64,000 nucleotides of DNA. It comes from Salinarimonas soli. GTDB taxonomy: Bacteria; Pseudomonadota; Alphaproteobacteria; Rhizobiales; Beijerinckiaceae. Positions within the stretch are counted from its first letter, which is position 1. Each line of letters starts with the position of its first letter. Both the position numbers and the translations under genes were made by a program. This document shows, one piece after another, positions 44,378 through 53,813 of this stretch. The stretch is taken from positions 251,439 to 315,438 of the forward strand of contig NZ_VUOA01000019.1 in NCBI RefSeq assembly GCF_008386575.1, in the 5' to 3' direction. The notes under the pieces were generated by a model. The model did no database searches, was not told the DNA's origin, and saw nothing but the letters and a program-made list of their open reading frames with translations.

Positions 44378-45103
44378 TCAACTCAAACCACGCTCCGCGC
44401 CGATGCGTTCCCAGGCGGCGTTGACGGCGGCGAGGCGCTCGGTGGCGATCCGCACGGCCTCCGGCGGCAGCCCGCGGGCGATCGCCCGGTCCGGGTGGAT
44501 CTCCTTCACGAGCGCGCGGTAGTGCCGGCGCAGATCCGCGTCGCTCATCGACGGGTCGACGCCGAGGACGAGATAGGGGTCGTCCCGCCGCCGCACGTGC
44601 CGCGCCATGACCCGCTCGAAGCCCGCCTCGTCGAAGCCGAAGAGGCCCGCCACGGCCTCCAGGTAGGCGAGCTCGCGCTCGTGCACGGCCCCGTCGGCCT
44701 TGGCGATATGGAACAGGCCGTCCAGCACGTCCTCCAGGAGGCGCGGCTCGTCCTGGAACGTGTCGGCGAGCTGGCGGGCATAGGCCTCGAAGCCGCCGGT
44801 GCTGCCCTTGGCGAGGTCGAACAGCTTCTGCACGCGCTCGCGCTCGTCGTCGGGCACCTCGACGATGCGGCGGAACACCTCGACCTCGGAGCGGGTCACC
44901 ACCCCGTCGGATTTCGCCATCTTGGCCGCGAGCGCCACGAGGCCCGTGGTGAAGACCAGATCGCGGGGCGCGGGCCCGAAAGGCGCGCCCTCCCGGTCGA
45001 CGAGGACGTGCCCGGCGACGGCGCCCGCCAGCGCGCCGAGCGGCCCGCCCAGCGCGAGCCCCAGGCCCACTCCCCCCAGCTTCCCCCAGACGCTGCTCGC
45101 CAT
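44378..45103 (-). CDS. TerB-DnaJ (DjlA-like) protein
   Basis: A 241-aa protein. A glycine-rich hydrophobic N-terminus (residues 10-35) may anchor it. Residues about 50-165 resemble the TerB helical domain, and residues about 177-241 form a J domain with the HPD motif (VKEIHPDRA). This arrangement matches DjlA-type co-chaperones that stimulate DnaK. ATG 45103 is preferred; TTG at 45109 is an alternative. Confidence 0.88.
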   Translation of the reverse strand: MASSVWGKLGGVGLGLALGGPLGALAGAVAGHVLVDREGAPFGPAPRDLVFTTGLVALAAKMAKSDGVVTRSEVEVFRRIVEVPDDERERVQKLFDLAKGSTGGFEAYARQLADTFQDEPRLLEDVLDGLFHIAKADGAVHERELAYLEAVAGLFGFDEAGFERVMARHVRRRDDPYLVLGVDPSMSDADLRRHYRALVKEIHPDRAIARGLPPEAVRIATERLAAVNAAWERIGAERGLS

Positions 45104-45173
45104 GCTCAAAGGTCACACATGAAAACGGCCGGGGTCGGGGACCCCGGCCGGCTGAACCGCAGCGAAGTGTGGC

Positions 45174-45449
45174 TCAGTAGCAGTAGATTCGTCCATCCCG
45201 GCCGCGATAGGCGCCGTAGGGGCAGGCGTCGGCCGGAGGAGCCGTGCCGGCACCGACGATGGCGCCGCCCGCCGCGCCGAGCGCGCCGCCGACAAGAGCC
45301 CCACGGCCCCCGCCGACCGCCGCGCCGACCGCCGCGCCGCCGAGGCCGCCGATCACGGCACCGCCCGCCGCCCGCTCGCCCGGGGTGTTGCAGGCCGCGA
45401 CCGACATCGTGAGCGCACCGGCTGCGGCGAGAGTCATGATCTTCTTCAT
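45174..45449 (-). CDS. Small glycine-rich lipoprotein
   Basis: A 91-aa protein with a lipobox (signal peptide ending SVAAC, residue 20). A glycine-zipper stretch (GGAVIGGLGGAAVGAAVGGG, residues about 29-48, and beyond) follows, and the C-terminus is Tyr/Cys-rich. Such small glycine-zipper lipoproteins are common in Rhizobiales envelopes; function is unknown. GAGGAT precedes the start. Confidence 0.82.
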   Translation of the reverse strand: MKKIMTLAAAGALTMSVAACNTPGERAAGGAVIGGLGGAAVGAAVGGGRGALVGGALGAAGGAIVGAGTAPPADACPYGAYRGRDGRIYCY

Positions 45450-45785
45450 CGTACACAATCCTCGTTCGACCGTTGAGGTGACCCCTCGCAACGGCGGTCC
45501 TACCGTAGCGCCACCCGTCGAAGACGCCAACTCACCAAAAGCTGCGCAGTTCCAGTCCGCGACCCGCTGGAACGGGCGTGCGTGAAACGTGGGGGCACGG
45601 CCGCCGATACGTTGCGCCGCAAGGGTTAGAGGCTCTCGGCGCGCAGGCGAGCGATCTGCGCGATTAACGATCCGTTACAATCTTTGAAAAGCGGGGCTGT
45701 TTCCCTTGAGGCAATGTGCCATACCTTCGCCTCAATTGGACCCGACCGGGTCCGTCTCGGCCGCAACGACGAGAGGGGAATTAAG
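45450..45785. other. Intergenic region between divergent genes, nothing identified
   Basis: The stretch separates the lipoprotein and transglycosylase genes and must hold their promoters. No convincing -35/-10 pair, palindrome or RNA was found. It has an A/T-richer segment around 45660-45690. Confidence 0.4.
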
Positions 45786-46415
45786 ATGATCGTGAGCGCT
45801 CGCGGGATCAACGTCGCATGGATGGCGATGAGCTTGACGATACTGACGCCAGCGATGGTGCGCGCCGAGGCGGACACCACGGGCCGCGTGATCGTGGAGA
45901 TCGCCGAGGAGGCCGCTCCCGCGACGACGGCGTCGCTCCCGAGCGCTACCCCCGTGCCGCTCGTCGAGCCCGAGACCCCGTCGTCCAAGCGCGGACGCGA
46001 GCGCTACGGCAACTTCCGCATCGGCCACGACCTCGGCCGCGCCGCCGCCATGCGCCCCCTCATCGCCCGCCACGCGGCCGCCCACGGCCTACCGCCGAGC
46101 CTCGCCGAGGCGGTGGTGCGCATCGAGAGCCGCTACAATCCGGGCGCCCGCAACGGCCCCAATATGGGCCTCACCCAGATCAACCACCGCACCGCCCGCA
46201 GCCTCGGCTATTCGGGCGCCCCGGCGGGGCTCCTCGATCCCGAGACCAACCTGCGCTTCGGGATGAAGTATCTGGGCGAAGCCTACCGGCTCGCGGGCGG
46301 CGACACCTGCGGCACGATCCTGCGCTACCAGGCGGGCCTGCGGGCCGAGCGCATGACCCGCGCGGCCCAGGCCTATTGCGGCAAGGTGAAGGTCCTCCAG
46401 GCGAGCGCGGACTGA
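45786..46415 (+). CDS. Lytic transglycosylase, SLT family
   Basis: A 209-aa exported muramidase-type enzyme. A signal peptide (residues 1-28, ending VRAEA) is followed by a proline-rich linker. The SLT domain spans residues about 95-195: catalytic Glu in AVVRIESRYNPGARN, then MGLTQINHRTARSLGY. GAGAGGGGAA precedes the ATG. It cleaves peptidoglycan to anhydro-muropeptides that AmpD would later process. Confidence 0.88.
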   Translation: MIVSARGINVAWMAMSLTILTPAMVRAEADTTGRVIVEIAEEAAPATTASLPSATPVPLVEPETPSSKRGRERYGNFRIGHDLGRAAAMRPLIARHAAAHGLPPSLAEAVVRIESRYNPGARNGPNMGLTQINHRTARSLGYSGAPAGLLDPETNLRFGMKYLGEAYRLAGGDTCGTILRYQAGLRAERMTRAAQAYCGKVKVLQASAD

Positions 46416-46432
46416 GCGCCCGCCAATCCCCG

Positions 46433-46462
46433 CTTGACGCATCGGGCCTCAAGGGACCACAT
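46433..46462 (+). promoter_or_regulatory. Promoter of the RNase P RNA gene
   Basis: CTTGAC at 46433-46438 and an ACCACAT -10-like element ending at 46462 are spaced about 17-18 bp, matching the alphaproteobacterial CTTGAC-N17-CTATAT pattern loosely. The start would be near 46468, where the RNA begins. Confidence 0.5.
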
Positions 46463-46467
46463 GCCCC

Positions 46468-46857
<390 letters not shown>

Positions 46858-46868
46858 CGATCCCCCGC

Positions 46869-47270
46869 CTAATGGCGGCTGTCCCGGTCGCGATCCTTGC
46901 CCTTGCGGTCGGCCCGGCGCACCACGTCGTCGCTCTTGCCGCCCAGCGCGGTGGGCAGCACGTGGCGGGCGGCCTCCGCGACGAGGCCCGTCGCGACCTC
47001 GGCGGCGCCTCGCACCGCGTCCCCCGTCCGATCGGCCGCCTGAGCCCCCGCTTCAGCGGCATCCTGCCCCGCGCCCGCGATGGCCTGCCGGCTGGTGCGG
47101 TTGCCCGCGAGCGCGCCGGCGAGCGCCATGAGGGCCTCGGCCGCGATCATGCGGGCGGTCGGGCTCTCGAGGATGTCGACGAGGGAGCCGCCCTTCCTGC
47201 GCAATTCCTTGGGGATCTTCACCCCGGCGATGGTCTTCGGCAGCTTCTTGGCCTTGGCCTTCTTGCCCAT
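46869..47270 (-). CDS. Basic, alanine-rich hypothetical protein
   Basis: A 133-aa protein with a lysine-rich start (MGKKAKAKKLPKTIAGVKIP) and a helical Ala-rich middle (AAEALMALAGALAGNRTSRQ). The charged tail ends in Arg/Asp/His. No domain is recognised; GGGAGA lies before ATG 47270. The gene converges on rnpB. Confidence 0.7.
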   Translation of the reverse strand: MGKKAKAKKLPKTIAGVKIPKELRRKGGSLVDILESPTARMIAAEALMALAGALAGNRTSRQAIAGAGQDAAEAGAQAADRTGDAVRGAAEVATGLVAEAARHVLPTALGGKSDDVVRRADRKGKDRDRDSRH

Positions 47271-47338
47271 GGCTCGCATCTCCCACCTGACGCCTGGCCA
47301 ACGGAGGGCACGCCCGCGCGGTTCCGGCAGGTTTTGCG

Positions 47339-48892
47339 CTAGTGATGGGTCTCGGCCGCCTCGCGCCGGATCCGCACGGCCCGGATGCGGCGTGTATCCG
47401 CCTCGATCACCTCGAAGCTGAGGCCGCCCGTCCGAAGGCTCTCGCCGGGCTCGGGCACCCGGCCGAAATGATGCAGGAGGTAACCCGCGAGCGTCGCCGC
47501 GCCGTGCGTCTCATGGGCGAGATCGACCCCGAGCGCCTGCCCGATCCGCCGCAGGTCCATGCCCCCGTCCGCCACGAGGCCGCTCTCGGCGTCGATCCCA
47601 GGGACGTCCGCCCCGCCGAGGCCGCCCACGATGGCCTCCAGGATGTCGCCCTCGGTGGCGACGCCCACCACGGCCCCGAACTCGTCCGTCACGATCGCGA
47701 TGGGCGTGCGCCGCTCCCGCATCGCCTCGACGAGCCCCAGAACCGGCATGCCCTCGTGCACCACGAGGGGCTTGCGGTCGATCCCGGCGGGGTCGAGGCG
47801 CCCCTGCTCGATGAGCGCGCGCACGATCTCGTGGGCGGGCGCCACGCCCACGAGATCGTCGAGCCCGCCGCGCGCGACGGGAAAATGCGAGTAGCCGCTC
47901 TCCACGATCCGGCGCCGCAGCACGTCCGCCGGCGCCTCGACGTCGAGCCAGACCACCCGAGGCGACGGGGTCATGGCCGAGCGGACCGGGCGGGCGGCGA
48001 GATCCAGCACGCCGCTCACCAGGGCGCGCTCGGCCGCCTGGAAGGGGCCGTCCCCGGTCCGCGCCGCCGAGGAGGCCGCCAGGGCCGCCACCTCCTCGGG
48101 CGCCGCCGCGTCGCCGCCAAGGAGCCGCAGCACGGCGTCGGCGGTGCGCTCCCGCAGGTCGCCGCGGGCCGCCTCACGGATCCGGTTGCGCCGGGAGAGC
48201 TGGTTGAGGGCCTCAATCCCGATCGAGAAGCCGATCGCGGCGTAGAGGTAGCCCTTGGGGATGTGCAGCCCGAAGCTCTCCACCACGAGGCTGAAGCCGA
48301 TCATGAGGAGGAAGCCGAGGCACAGCATGACCACGGTCGGGTGGGCGTTCACGAACCGCATCAGCGGGCCGCTCGCCAGGATCATCACGGCGACCGCGAG
48401 GACCACGGCCGTGATCATGACCGGCAGGTCGTTGACCATGCCAACCGCTGTGATCACGGAATCGAGGGAGAAGACGAGGTCGAGGACGATGATCTGGGCG
48501 ATGACCTGCCAGAACACGGCCCGGCCCCGCCCGCCCGCGGCGGCGGGTCCGTCCGCGCCCTCCAGGCGCTCGTGGAGCTCGGTCGTCGCCTTGTAGATGA
48601 GGAAGGCGCCCCCCGCCGCCAGGATCACGTCCCGGGCCGAGAAGCCGTGGCCGAGCAGCGTGAAGAGGGGCGCCGTCAGGCGGGTGAGCCAGGAGATGCC
48701 CGCCAGCAGCCCCAGCCGCATCACGAGGGCCAGCGACAGGCCGACGATGCGGGCCCTGTCGCGCCGCTCGGGCGGAAGCCTGTTGGCCAGGATGGCGACG
48801 AAGATGAGGTTGTCGACGCCCAGGACGATCTCGAGCACGATCAGCGTCGCGAGGCCGGCGAGGGCCCCAGGGTCGAAGAGCCAATCGAACAT
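47339..48892 (-). CDS. TerC family membrane protein with CBS and CorC domains
   Basis: A 517-aa protein. Residues 1-245 form a TerC-type membrane domain of about seven segments with Asp motifs ([20 protein letters not shown]). Residues about 300-415 form a pair of CBS domains ([18 protein letters not shown] and later [14 protein letters not shown]). The C-terminal portion (about 430-510) is a CorC_HlyC transporter-associated domain. TerC homologues handle manganese or other metals; the CBS pair suggests nucleotide regulation. Confidence 0.9.
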   Translation of the reverse strand: MFDWLFDPGALAGLATLIVLEIVLGVDNLIFVAILANRLPPERRDRARIVGLSLALVMRLGLLAGISWLTRLTAPLFTLLGHGFSARDVILAAGGAFLIYKATTELHERLEGADGPAAAGGRGRAVFWQVIAQIIVLDLVFSLDSVITAVGMVNDLPVMITAVVLAVAVMILASGPLMRFVNAHPTVVMLCLGFLLMIGFSLVVESFGLHIPKGYLYAAIGFSIGIEALNQLSRRNRIREAARGDLRERTADAVLRLLGGDAAAPEEVAALAASSAARTGDGPFQAAERALVSGVLDLAARPVRSAMTPSPRVVWLDVEAPADVLRRRIVESGYSHFPVARGGLDDLVGVAPAHEIVRALIEQGRLDPAGIDRKPLVVHEGMPVLGLVEAMRERRTPIAIVTDEFGAVVGVATEGDILEAIVGGLGGADVPGIDAESGLVADGGMDLRRIGQALGVDLAHETHGAATLAGYLLHHFGRVPEPGESLRTGGLSFEVIEADTRRIRAVRIRREAAETHH

Positions 48893-49000
48893 CGCACATC
48901 CCGCCGAGGCGCTAGCGCAACGGCGGGATGGGGAGGAGGGTTCCGCCTCCGGGCGGGGCAGGCCCGCCGGGCGGGCCTCCGGCGCGGGACGAGGGGGCGC

Positions 49001-49339
49001 CTATTCCCAGACGATGCCGCTGTTGCGCACCGTGATCTTGTCGGCGTTGCAATAGTCGATGTTGGCGTCGACGTGGGTCTTGTCCGAGAACGCAATCCGG
49101 GTGCGCACGGAGCAGTCGCCCTCGTCGGTGCCGAAATCCATGTCGAAGGTCTCGCCCGGGGCGACGTTCTCCTCGAGCCAGTTCTTGCTCCACTTGCCGT
49201 CTTCCTGCGTGCGGAAGGAGGTCACGTGGGCGGCCGACTTGTTGATGATCTCGAACTTCCATCTCTTGGCGGAAGCGGGCGCAGGGATAGCGAAGGCGAG
49301 AACGAGCGCGCAGGCGCCGAAACGAAGCATGGACGACAT
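49001..49339 (-). CDS. Small exported hypothetical protein
   Basis: A 112-aa protein with a signal peptide (residues 1-24, ending APASA) and a mature beta-rich domain starting KRWKFEIINKSAAHVTSFRT. Two cysteines (GDCSVRTR, DYCNADK) could form a disulfide. No family is recognised. Confidence 0.72.
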   Translation of the reverse strand: MSSMLRFGACALVLAFAIPAPASAKRWKFEIINKSAAHVTSFRTQEDGKWSKNWLEENVAPGETFDMDFGTDEGDCSVRTRIAFSDKTHVDANIDYCNADKITVRNSGIVWE

Positions 49340-49580
49340 GAGGGGACCCCCGGGTGACGGCCGTCTGCGCGGCCACGGCGCCCGATTACCCGGCGCTTGC
49401 GAACATTTTCCTTAAACCAGGCACGGGAGCCCCGTCGGGGTGCCGATTCCGCTTGGGATGGTGAAGGGTTTCATAGCGCCGGGCGGATTGACCTGACGGC
49501 ATCCTGAACTATTGATCCGCCCTAACGTTCTGGCCCGGCACGCCGTGCCGCCCCTCATGCCCCGCACCAGGAGACCTCCG

Positions 49581-51011
49581 ATGAGCGAATGGCCCGTCCA
49601 CGGCCGCATCACCGGCCCCATCGTCATGATCGGCTTCGGCTCGATCGGGCGGGGCACGCTGCCCCTCATCGAGCGCCATTTCGAGTACGACAGGAAGCGC
49701 TTCACCGTGATCGATCCGCAGGTGAAGGACAAGAACCTGCTCGACGAGCGCGGCATCCGCTTCGTGCAGGAGGGCCTGACCCGCGAGAACTACCGCAGGA
49801 TCCTCACCCCGCTCCTCACCGAGGGCGGCGGCCAGGGCTTTTGCGTCAACCTCTCGGTGGACACCTCCTCGCGCGAGATCATGGCGCTGTGCCGCGAGAT
49901 CGGCGCGCTCTACATCGACACCGTGGCCGAGCCCTGGGCCGGCTTCTACTTCGACAAGAGCAAGGGCGCGTCCGCCCGCACCAACTACATGCTGCGCGAG
50001 TCGATCCTGGAGGAGCGGCGGCAGAACCCCGGCGGGCCGACCGCCGTGTCGTGCTGCGGCGCCAATCCCGGCATGGTGTCCTGGTTCGTGAAGCAGGCGC
50101 TCCTCAACGTGGCAGCCGACACGGGCCTCGACGTCGAGACGCCAGCCACCCGCGAGGACTGGGCGCGGCTCATGCAGCGCGCGGGCGTCAAGGGCATCCA
50201 CATCGCCGAGCGCGACACCCAGCGCGCCAAGCAGGAGAAGCCGCTCGGCGTCTTCGTGAACACCTGGTCGGTGGAGGGCTTCGTGTCGGAGGGCCTGCAG
50301 CCGGCCGAGCTCGGCTGGGGCACGCACGAGCGCTGGATGCCCGACAACGCCCGCACCCACGAGACGGGCTGCGGCGCGGCGATCTACCTGCTCCAGCCCG
50401 GCGCCGACACCCGGGTGCGCACCTGGTGCCCGACGCCCGGCGCCCAGTTCGGCTTCCTCGTGACCCACAACGAGGCGATCTCGATCCCCGACTTCTTCAC
50501 CGTGCGCGAGGGGGATACGGTCGTCTACCGGCCGACCTGCCACTACGCCTACCACCCCTGCAACGAGGCGGTGCTCTCCCTCCACGAGATGTTCGGCCAG
50601 GCGGGGAAGGTGCAGGAGGAGCAGCACATCCTCGAGGAGGACGAGATCATCGACGGCATCGACGAGCTCGGCGTGCTCCTCTATGGCCACGCGAAGAACG
50701 CCTATTGGTACGGCTCCCAGCTCTCCATCGAGGAGACCCGCCGCATCGCGCCCTACCAGAACGCCACGGGCCTCCAGGTGACCTCCGCCGTGCTCGCCGG
50801 CATGGTCTGGGCCCTGGAGAACCCGAACGCCGGCATCGTGGAGGCCGACGACATCGACTTCCGCCGCTGCCTCGAGGTGCAGATGCCGTATCTCGGGCCC
50901 GTGCGGGGCTACTACACGGACTGGACGCCGCTCGCCGGCCGGCCGGGCTTCTTCCCCGAGGACATCGACGAGAGCGATCCCTGGCAGTTCCGCAACGTGC
51001 TGGTGCGGTGA
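49581..51011 (+). CDS. hss: Homospermidine synthase
   Basis: A 476-aa NAD-dependent enzyme joining two putrescines, or putrescine and spermidine, to make sym-homospermidine. The Rossmann motif GFGSIGRGTLPLIERHF is at residues 18-34. The length and conserved blocks (SCCGANPGMVSWFVKQAL, NTWSVEGFVSEGLQPAELG, CHYAYHPCNEAVLSLHEM) match bacterial Hss. CAGGAGACC precedes the ATG. It is probably cotranslated with the next gene. Putrescine can come from the ornithine decarboxylase at 37.6 kb. Confidence 0.95.
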   Translation: MSEWPVHGRITGPIVMIGFGSIGRGTLPLIERHFEYDRKRFTVIDPQVKDKNLLDERGIRFVQEGLTRENYRRILTPLLTEGGGQGFCVNLSVDTSSREIMALCREIGALYIDTVAEPWAGFYFDKSKGASARTNYMLRESILEERRQNPGGPTAVSCCGANPGMVSWFVKQALLNVAADTGLDVETPATREDWARLMQRAGVKGIHIAERDTQRAKQEKPLGVFVNTWSVEGFVSEGLQPAELGWGTHERWMPDNARTHETGCGAAIYLLQPGADTRVRTWCPTPGAQFGFLVTHNEAISIPDFFTVREGDTVVYRPTCHYAYHPCNEAVLSLHEMFGQAGKVQEEQHILEEDEIIDGIDELGVLLYGHAKNAYWYGSQLSIEETRRIAPYQNATGLQVTSAVLAGMVWALENPNAGIVEADDIDFRRCLEVQMPYLGPVRGYYTDWTPLAGRPGFFPEDIDESDPWQFRNVLVR

Positions 51012-51523
51012 GCCCGGCGATCCGCCTCTGCCGCGAGGACGACGCGGCGGCATGGCTCGCGCTGCGCCTGCGCTCCTTGCGCGAGCATCCCGAGAGCTTC
51101 CACTCCACCTTCGAGGAGTGGGAGCACACGACCCCGGCCCAGGCCGCCGAGCGCCTGCGGGTGAACCGGATGGTGGGCGCCTTTGCCGGGGACGGCACCC
51201 TGGTCGGCGCCGTGACCCTCGCCCTCCAGGCCCGCCCGGGCGCCAAGCGCCGCCACAAGGTGGAGATCTGGAACGTCTATGTCGCCCCCGAGGCGCGGGG
51301 CACGGGAACGGCGCGGGCCCTGATGGAGCGCGCCGTCGCGGAGGCCCGCGCGCTCGGCTTCGAGGCCGTTGTGCTCAGCGTCTCGGCCCATGCCGAGCGG
51401 GCCCGCGCGCTCTATGAGAGCCTTGGCTTCGTGACCTACGGCATCGAGCCCCGGGGCATGCGGCTCCCCGACGGACGAACCTTCGACGATCGCCTGATGC
51501 AGCTCGACCTGCGCCCCGCCTGA
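51008..51523 (+). CDS. GNAT family N-acetyltransferase
   Basis: A 171-aa acetyltransferase starting at GTG 51008, overlapping the homospermidine synthase stop (GTGA). APEARGTGTARALMERAVAE near residue 92 is the acetyl-CoA loop. Coupling with hss raises the possibility that it acetylates a polyamine, which is an inference; most GNATs of this type have unknown targets. Confidence 0.85.
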   Translation: MSPAIRLCREDDAAAWLALRLRSLREHPESFHSTFEEWEHTTPAQAAERLRVNRMVGAFAGDGTLVGAVTLALQARPGAKRRHKVEIWNVYVAPEARGTGTARALMERAVAEARALGFEAVVLSVSAHAERARALYESLGFVTYGIEPRGMRLPDGRTFDDRLMQLDLRPA

Positions 51524-51632
51524 CGGGGCGCAATGGCTTATTGCACATGTGCGCCGTGGCAGAGGACTCTAACGGTGTTATGCTTGGCCCGGATGTCCTG
51601 GGAGCACTCATGACCATCGCGGCTGGATCGGC

Positions 51633-51728
51633 ATGGCGCCTGGCACAGCCGCCCTCGATCTGCCCCACCTTGCGGCACGGCTGGCCCTTGCCGACATCTA
51701 CCGCGACATCCCCTTGAGCGACGGCTGA
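51633..51728 (+). CDS. Possible 31-aa peptide
   Basis: ATG at 51633 opens a frame for MAPGTAALDLPHLAARLALA and a further 11 residues ending LSDG, ending 4 bp before the GTG of the next gene. The composition is protein-like (LARLALADIYRDIP), but no ribosome site is evident. It may be a remnant. Confidence 0.25.
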   Translation: MAPGTAALDLPHLAARLALADIYRDIPLSDG

Positions 51729-51732
51729 TCAC

Positions 51733-52068
51733 GTGCCCCATTTCGACCCGTTCTACGCCGACAAGCTGCGAGGCCCGCTCGGGGCCGCCGAGGCCGACGC
51801 GGTGCTCGACCTCACCGGCAAGGCGGCGGCCGAGGCCGAGGCCGCCATCCGCGACGTGCTGGAGCGCAGCCGCTTCGCCCGCCGCAGCACGCTCGCCGTG
51901 AAGCTCTCGCCGCCGCCCGAGGGGGGCGGGGAGACCCTGTTCCAGCCGGTGGGCCGGCAATTGCTCGACGCGCGGAAGCGCGATTGGATCGAGCACCTCC
52001 ACACCCTGCCGGGCCGCGATGGCTTAGGGTTTTTCGTGGTGCTCGCGGGGCGCCCGCGCGAGGGTTGA
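51733..52068 (+). CDS. Hypothetical protein
   Basis: A 111-aa protein with a GTG start at 51733. Residues about 20-45 form an Ala/Glu-rich helix (AAEAEAAIRDVLERSRFARR). The C-terminal half includes PVGRQLLDARKRDWIEHLHT. No domain is recognised and no signal peptide is present. Confidence 0.55.
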   Translation: MPHFDPFYADKLRGPLGAAEADAVLDLTGKAAAEAEAAIRDVLERSRFARRSTLAVKLSPPPEGGGETLFQPVGRQLLDARKRDWIEHLHTLPGRDGLGFFVVLAGRPREG

Positions 52069-52156
52069 AGACGGGCACCTGACGTAACGGAACGTTTGCA
52101 CCGTCGGGGGCGTTGGAGGGCGCCTCTCCTCCCGAGAGCCCTTCCGGAGCCGCCCC

Positions 52157-52657
52157 ATGGACCGACGCACCGCCCTCCTGGCGCTCGCGAGCGCCGTCGC
52201 GCTCGCGCCCGAAACCTTGAGCGCCATGCCGCTGCCCCGCGGTGCGCTCTCCCCGCGGGGCTATCGCATGGCGGCGCTGATGGGGGGCGACTTCGCGATC
52301 CTCATGAGCGAGCTGGCGCTCCAGCGCAGCCGCAACCCCCATGTCCGGCGCTTCGCCCAGCTCGAGATCAACGAGCAGGTCTCCGTCGCCGCCTCGCTCG
52401 GCGCGCAGCCCGGCACCGCAGGGCTCAGGCCCGACCAGGCGGCGCTCCTCGACCGGCTGAACGCCACGCCGCCGAGCCCCCGCTTCGACCAGCTCTATGT
52501 GCGCGGCCAGATCATTGGCCACCGGGAGCTGTTCGCCCTCAACACCGCCTATCAGCGCGGCGCCTCCGCCGGGGACCCCACGGGGCTCGCGGTCGCCAAC
52601 CTCGCGGTGCCCTCCATCGAGACGCACCTCACCATCCTGTCGCGCCTTCCGGCCTGA
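52157..52657 (+). CDS. DUF4142-like exported protein
   Basis: A 166-aa protein with a short signal peptide (MDRRTALLALASAVALAPE) and a four-helix ferritin-like DUF4142 module (MGGDFAILMSELALQRSRNP, then VRRFAQLEINEQVSVAASLG). Function unknown. GGAGCCGCCCC precedes the ATG; its tail overlaps the opposing gene. Confidence 0.78.
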   Translation: MDRRTALLALASAVALAPETLSAMPLPRGALSPRGYRMAALMGGDFAILMSELALQRSRNPHVRRFAQLEINEQVSVAASLGAQPGTAGLRPDQAALLDRLNATPPSPRFDQLYVRGQIIGHRELFALNTAYQRGASAGDPTGLAVANLAVPSIETHLTILSRLPA

Positions 52658-53168
52658 TGCGCCGCCGGCGGCGCAGGCGCCGCACGAGGGCGCCAAGGCC
52701 GCTCATCGACAGGAAGGCGGCGATCCAGGCGGTGCCGAACCCGGCGGCGGCGCTCACCGCGCCCTCCGTCGTCACCGGGACGGCGGGCTCGAACACCTCC
52801 AGGGCCCCCCGGGCGACGAGGGGATCGCGGTCGCGCACCATCGCCACGATGCGGCCGAACGAGCCCGCCTCGTCCATGCTGCGGCGCTGGCGCTCCAGGG
52901 CGTCGAGGCGCGCCATGGTGGACCGCATGCCCTCGCCCTGGCGCCGGGCGAGCTCGTCCGGGTTGGCGGCGAGCCGGCCCACCGCGCCCTGCGGGCTCTC
53001 GCTCACCGCCCGCGCGTCCGCCTCGAACCGGGTCACGATCGCGCGCAGCTCGTCGATCGCCGCGCCCAGGCGCTGGCGGTACTGCTGGGCATATTCGGGC
53101 GCCTGCGAGGCGCCGAGCGCGCCGGCGAGGCCGAGGCCGAAGGCGACGATGCGGGCGGGGGTGGTCAT
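52629..53168 (-). CDS. DUF2937 family membrane protein
   Basis: A 179-aa protein with an N-terminal membrane segment (RIVAFGLGLAGALGA), a long helical middle (residues 25-120) and a second membrane segment (AAAGFGTAWIAAFLSMSGLG) before a basic tail. The layout, QAPEYAQQYRQRLGA and RDRDPLVARGALEVFEPAVP match DUF2937. Function unknown. Confidence 0.8.
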   Translation of the reverse strand: MTTPARIVAFGLGLAGALGASQAPEYAQQYRQRLGAAIDELRAIVTRFEADARAVSESPQGAVGRLAANPDELARRQGEGMRSTMARLDALERQRRSMDEAGSFGRIVAMVRDRDPLVARGALEVFEPAVPVTTEGAVSAAAGFGTAWIAAFLSMSGLGALVRRLRRRRRIRPEGATGW

Positions 53169-53275
53169 GGGATCCCCTGATCCTGGCTCATAGGAACACG
53201 ACGGGTCCTGAGCCCGAGGGTTCCCGTGATCGATGGTGCATTGACCGCCGCCCGGACAACTCCCACTTGGCAGGG

Positions 53276-53461
53276 ATGCACGACGACGACGAGAAGCGCT
53301 TCCCCCGGACCACGCTCTGGCAGTTCCTGGAAGGAACGCTCAGGCCGACGATCCGCTTTGTTCTCCTTGGGCCGCTCGCCCTGATCGGGAGCTTCTTCGG
53401 GGGAGAGACGGAGCGGCGCAAGACTCCTGATGGCGAGAAGCGTCCGCCCGATGGGCCGTGA
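53276..53461 (+). CDS. Possible small membrane-associated protein
   Basis: A 61-aa frame beginning MHDDDEKRFPRTTLWQFLEG, with a hydrophobic stretch (IRFVLLGPLALIGSFFGG) and a charged Pro-rich tail. The layout looks protein-like, but the ribosome site is poor. Confidence 0.4.
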   Translation: MHDDDEKRFPRTTLWQFLEGTLRPTIRFVLLGPLALIGSFFGGETERRKTPDGEKRPPDGP

Positions 53462-53520
53462 GCGGCCCGTCTGAGGCTCGAGCTTCGCGCGGAGCATGCT
53501 CGTGGGGGAGTCCGCTGAGG

Positions 53521-53808
53521 TCACGCACCGGAAGGTGGGGCGGCACCCAGCGCCTCCCGCACGTCGCCCTCCGTGACGTCCCCGATCGCCTTCGGGATTT
53601 TCGCGGCCCGCGTCTTGCGGCCGGGCTCCATGACGAGGACCACGGTCTCCACCCCCGGGCAGCCCGGATCGTTGCAGGCGATCTCGTTAACCACCACCGT
53701 CGTGGCCGGATCCACGCCCAAGAGGGCCTTGGCCCAGGCCTTCACGCGTTCGATGGCGGCCTTGTCGGTGCGCGGGGCCGCCAGCCCGAGGAGCGCGCGA
53801 AGGGACAT
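53521..53808 (-). CDS. Small conserved hypothetical protein
   Basis: A 95-aa cytoplasmic protein. The conserved-looking centre reads VVVNEIACNDPGCPGVET near residue 40, with two cysteines flanking an Asp-Pro-Gly, then a positively charged region. It starts 5 bp after the WD40 gene stop, so the two form an operon. I recognise the motif as recurring beside WD40 genes in alphaproteobacteria but know no function. Confidence 0.75.
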   Translation of the reverse strand: MSLRALLGLAAPRTDKAAIERVKAWAKALLGVDPATTVVVNEIACNDPGCPGVETVVLVMEPGRKTRAAKIPKAIGDVTEGDVREALGAAPPSGA

Positions 53809-53813
53809 GACCG